In this document: positions 61,096-64,000 of the stretch, piece by piece
How the letters are laid out: every line of letters begins with the position of its first letter
How positions within the stretch are numbered: position 1 is the stretch's first letter
Source: Trichomonas vaginalis G3
Lineage: Eukaryota > Parabasalia > Trichomonadida > Trichomonadidae
DNA: 64,000 bases
Direction of reading: 5' to 3'
Assembly: GCF_026262505.1 (NCBI RefSeq)
Contig: NC_067205.1
Coordinates: 17,918,001-17,982,000 of the forward strand
The notes under the pieces: model-generated
Told to the model about the DNA's origin: nothing
Databases searched by the model: none
What the model saw: only the letters and a program-made list of their open reading frames with translations
Program-made: the position numbers and the translations under genes

Positions 61096-64000
61096 TTCCT
61101 AATACAAAATTTGATTCCCTTATTATCTTCTTAACAAAACTTAAGATTTCAATAATACATCATGAAAACATTCATTTACTACATTCACACTGTTATTCCT
61201 TTCTATAAATTAACACATTTAATAGAATCTTGTTTTTATATCTTATTATTTTCTCATAATACTTCTAATTCCTCTATTTCCTCTTCCACATAAAATTTAA
61301 TTTTGTAATGCTATCATATACACTTAATGTTTTCAAATTTTCAGATTTAAATTTAATCTTTATTTTCATCATCATTTATAATCTTGTTCCTATATAAAGT
61401 TATAATAAATTATCGTCAGATTCTAATATTTATGATTCTTACTACTCAATTCAATATAATTATGTTAGTCACTCATATTCAGGAGAATAATTTAAAAATC
61501 TATAGCTCATATTTTGATAGTTATATATTTAGATGATATATATTGCAATTCCGGTTTCAACACGATCAAATGCCAAACCAAGACAAAATATATATGAATT
61601 TTCAAAATATCGATTTACATTAGAATCTATATCTAATTTTATCAATACACAAGTAGGGAATGTTCAATACATCTTTGAGCAACGTGAATAGCACAATTTT
61701 ATAGGATTATTAGTTGATTATATAAAATATAAGCCAAATCGAATCTGCTGTATAGTACTTTAGTTTATCATTGAATGTTAAATGTGTTCAGATAAATATT
61801 TGAGTCAGATATCGCATTTTCTAATTTCAAAATTTATCTCATGAAGTTAGAATTTATTTGATCATACAACATCATGTTAGTCAAACTAGAGTTCAATGGC
61901 GATTCTAAAATAGAACAAATGCTTGTTTTATCAAAATGTTAAAATATTAATCTAAAAAACTTAATATCTAACCAAACCATTCTAGAATTATTATATACAG
62001 GTATAGGCAATCTAATTGCACACGGAATTCGGAAAATTAAAAAGAATATTTATGAGATTATTAAATCTTATGTAATTCAATGAAAAGTAGATAATATGAA
62101 TATCTATAGGCTATATATCAACATATGAGTTTTTGGTTTGACCAATACTATACTAATGTGATCAAATTAATCTGATTTCTTAGATTTTCATTTGAAGCAT
62201 TTGCAGTAGTAGGGGTACCTTTATATATTAACATATTAAAAATTGCGCTCCGATTCGCAGTTTCTTCATGATTTTGAGATTGCATTAGATTTCGCGATGC
62301 AGAAAAAAATCACTTTAGATTCCCGTCCAACTCTAAGTATAAGCATGTCTCTATATGTAGAAACTGTCTGCGCTATTTATTTCCCGGCTCAAAAAACCAC
62401 TGTGTCTGTGTGAGGAAAATACCCATTTTAGGATCCTGGGTAGGGGGTCATGAAAATTTTCCAAGAGTTGGAAATATAGGGTAATAAGTTGGTTGATCAA
62501 AGAATTTATTGAATGAATATAAAATTTGAACTTTTGAGATAAGCTTTCATAAAATTTTGTTTTTATATAATGTTCTTAACATCAGTTTTTAAATGTAAAT
62601 TTTGTAACAATTTTTTCAATAGGATATCACAATTAATTTTTTATTATTATTATTATTTTTTATTTCAATAAATAAATATGTTTAGTGTATATGGCTTTTG
62701 TTTCTATTTCTATGATGAAATTTCTATCGTTTTTAATTGGATTAAGGTTTAAATGAAGGAATAATAAAAATAACCATTAGAGTACTTGATAGGATTGCCA
62801 TCGATTTTTAGTTTTGAATATAAAATAACCAAATATAAAAAGCAATAGGGAAAAATATTTCTTGAAGTTTAGTTTGTTCGTTGTTTTGGAATTTTATTAT
62901 GAATTGTGAGGTTTAATACAATGTTTTGTTCGGGTTAAAAATTGATAATTTTTTTTATCATCGATAATAAACAATCAAACTAGATGGTATTTTTTACTTA
63001 ACAAAGCTTGATTTTAATTTCTATTCCGGAATTGAAAATACTAAAAAAAATTAACCCAAACATTGCAAGTAGAAAAAAAAAGGAATTAGTGATCACTTTA
63101 AAGAAGAATTGTATAGTCAGTAATTTTTGTCGCTTTTTATGTAATTTATCGAACATATTAAATTTTGGAATGGATAAAAATATAAAAAAAATGAAAATGC
63201 ATGAATTATATTTAATAAGCAATGTAAATTATATCATAGTGAATGGCAGAAAAATGATGCTGTAGAACAAAATTGCGAATATTTTTGAAAATTAAAAAAA
63301 AGAGGGTGATTGCTGTAGATCATTTGAACATCCTGTAGATAGTGCAGGAATAATGCCGAACTTATATATTTTTATCAACAAAAGATTTTCATTTTTCTTG
63401 AATTACTTTTGACACAAAAAAAAGGTTGTTTTTATTTCTAATTTGGAATATATTAATAGAATTGATATTCGTAATTTAAAAATTGATGATGTTGTAAAAA
63501 AAACAATCAGATGGGCGTAAAAATATTTGAAGAAAATGTTAAAAGTTACATGCAGGCATGTGTGGTAAAACGATAACTGAATATATTTTCAATGTATTCC
63601 TAAAATTGTGTGCATTTTAAAATCTTTGCTTTCAAAAAATTGTGTTAAACCGACATACTGAATTGTATGCATTTTCAAAACTTCATTAAATTTATTTACC
63701 GAAATTCTTCGAAATATTTAGGAACTGTTCACACTTTACACATGCAATATTTCAAAAAAATAACAATTCACAAAAATTACTCGAAAAGTGCTTATTTCTC
63801 CATCAAAAGAAAATTGAAACTTCATTTCCTTAAACAATGAAAAGCATTACTCATTCCGGTATATGAAAGCGTTAATAAAATATACATTTCCTCATTGTAT
63901 TAAAAACAATAACAAAATTGCAAAAATGACGATCAAAAATCACTAATTGTTTTTGATAAATAAGATTTATTGATTAAATGGCAAATTTACAATTATTTCA
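61096..64000. other. AT-rich region without recognisable genes
   Basis: Stops are dense in all frames. Two overlapping 74-85-codon frames at 62,998-63,265 are low-complexity and not credible. The stretch 62,240-62,460 is less AT-rich than the rest but matches no RNA I recognise. Confidence 0.5.

Noticed and set aside
62998..63265. Overlapping 74- and 85-codon frames
   Set aside because: Low-complexity Lys/Ile/Phe-rich sequence in AT-rich DNA without start context or domain.

Overview
The window looks like nuclear DNA of a trichomonad-type protist (Parabasalia; Trichomonas or Tritrichomonas-like). The evidence is strong A+T richness, intronless genes, very large repetitive surface-protein genes with a single C-terminal membrane anchor, a GP63-like metalloprotease gene, a mariner element and a Maverick/Polinton-type giant element. 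The species cannot be fixed from sequence alone.

Host genes are few and most are broken by mobile DNA. (1) A beta-helix-like surface-protein gene (957-1925, minus) is cut at its 3' end by a repeat. (2) A giant Ig-like-repeat surface protein runs from about 7,759 to 19,726. It is interrupted by a hAT-type element with an 8-bp target duplication (8,953-10,898) and by a mariner with an intact transposase (15,150-16,452); both interruptions preserve reading frame when subtracted. An in-frame TGA then separates the ectodomain from its membrane anchor. (3) A small tandem-repeat secreted protein lies at 20,524-21,243 (minus). (4) A GP63-like protease gene (53,648-56,563, minus) is split by a 1,100-bp element made almost entirely of consecutive, different hairpins.

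Mobile DNA dominates. A hAT element with 110-bp inverted repeats fills 2,527-7,383. A foldback family (called A here) occurs at 339-956, 21,813-48,972 (split) and 59,016-60,269. The split copy has been opened at its centre by a 25.5-kb insertion flanked by the 10-bp duplication AACCAAAAAT, and that insertion contains a 24-kb Maverick/Polinton-like element (23,202-47,251). A satellite-bearing family lies at 50,226-52,330 and 57,868-61,095.

The Maverick-like element has a retrovirus-type integrase, an A32/FtsK-type packaging ATPase, a double-jelly-roll major capsid protein (broken), candidate penton/jelly-roll proteins, two amphipathic MG-start peptides, a phage-type tail-fibre tip protein (broken), an HNH nuclease, three KilA-N/T5orf172 proteins and an SF3 helicase. 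I find no protein-primed DNA polymerase B and no adenain-type protease. Two promoter classes can be read from the starts: a T5AY...ATA box about 20 nt before virion-type genes, and a TTGTAAGAACA box before the KilA-N cluster. Virion genes between 39 and 46 kb and the fibre gene carry many frameshifts, whereas integrase, ATPase and KilA-N genes are mostly open.

The most unusual material is the hairpin DNA: a mobile hairpin array inside GP63, a second hairpin array inside the hAT element, and an exactly 122-bp satellite whose units swap alternative hairpin cassettes with both arms changed together. The right end of the window (61.1-64.0 kb) shows no convincing gene.
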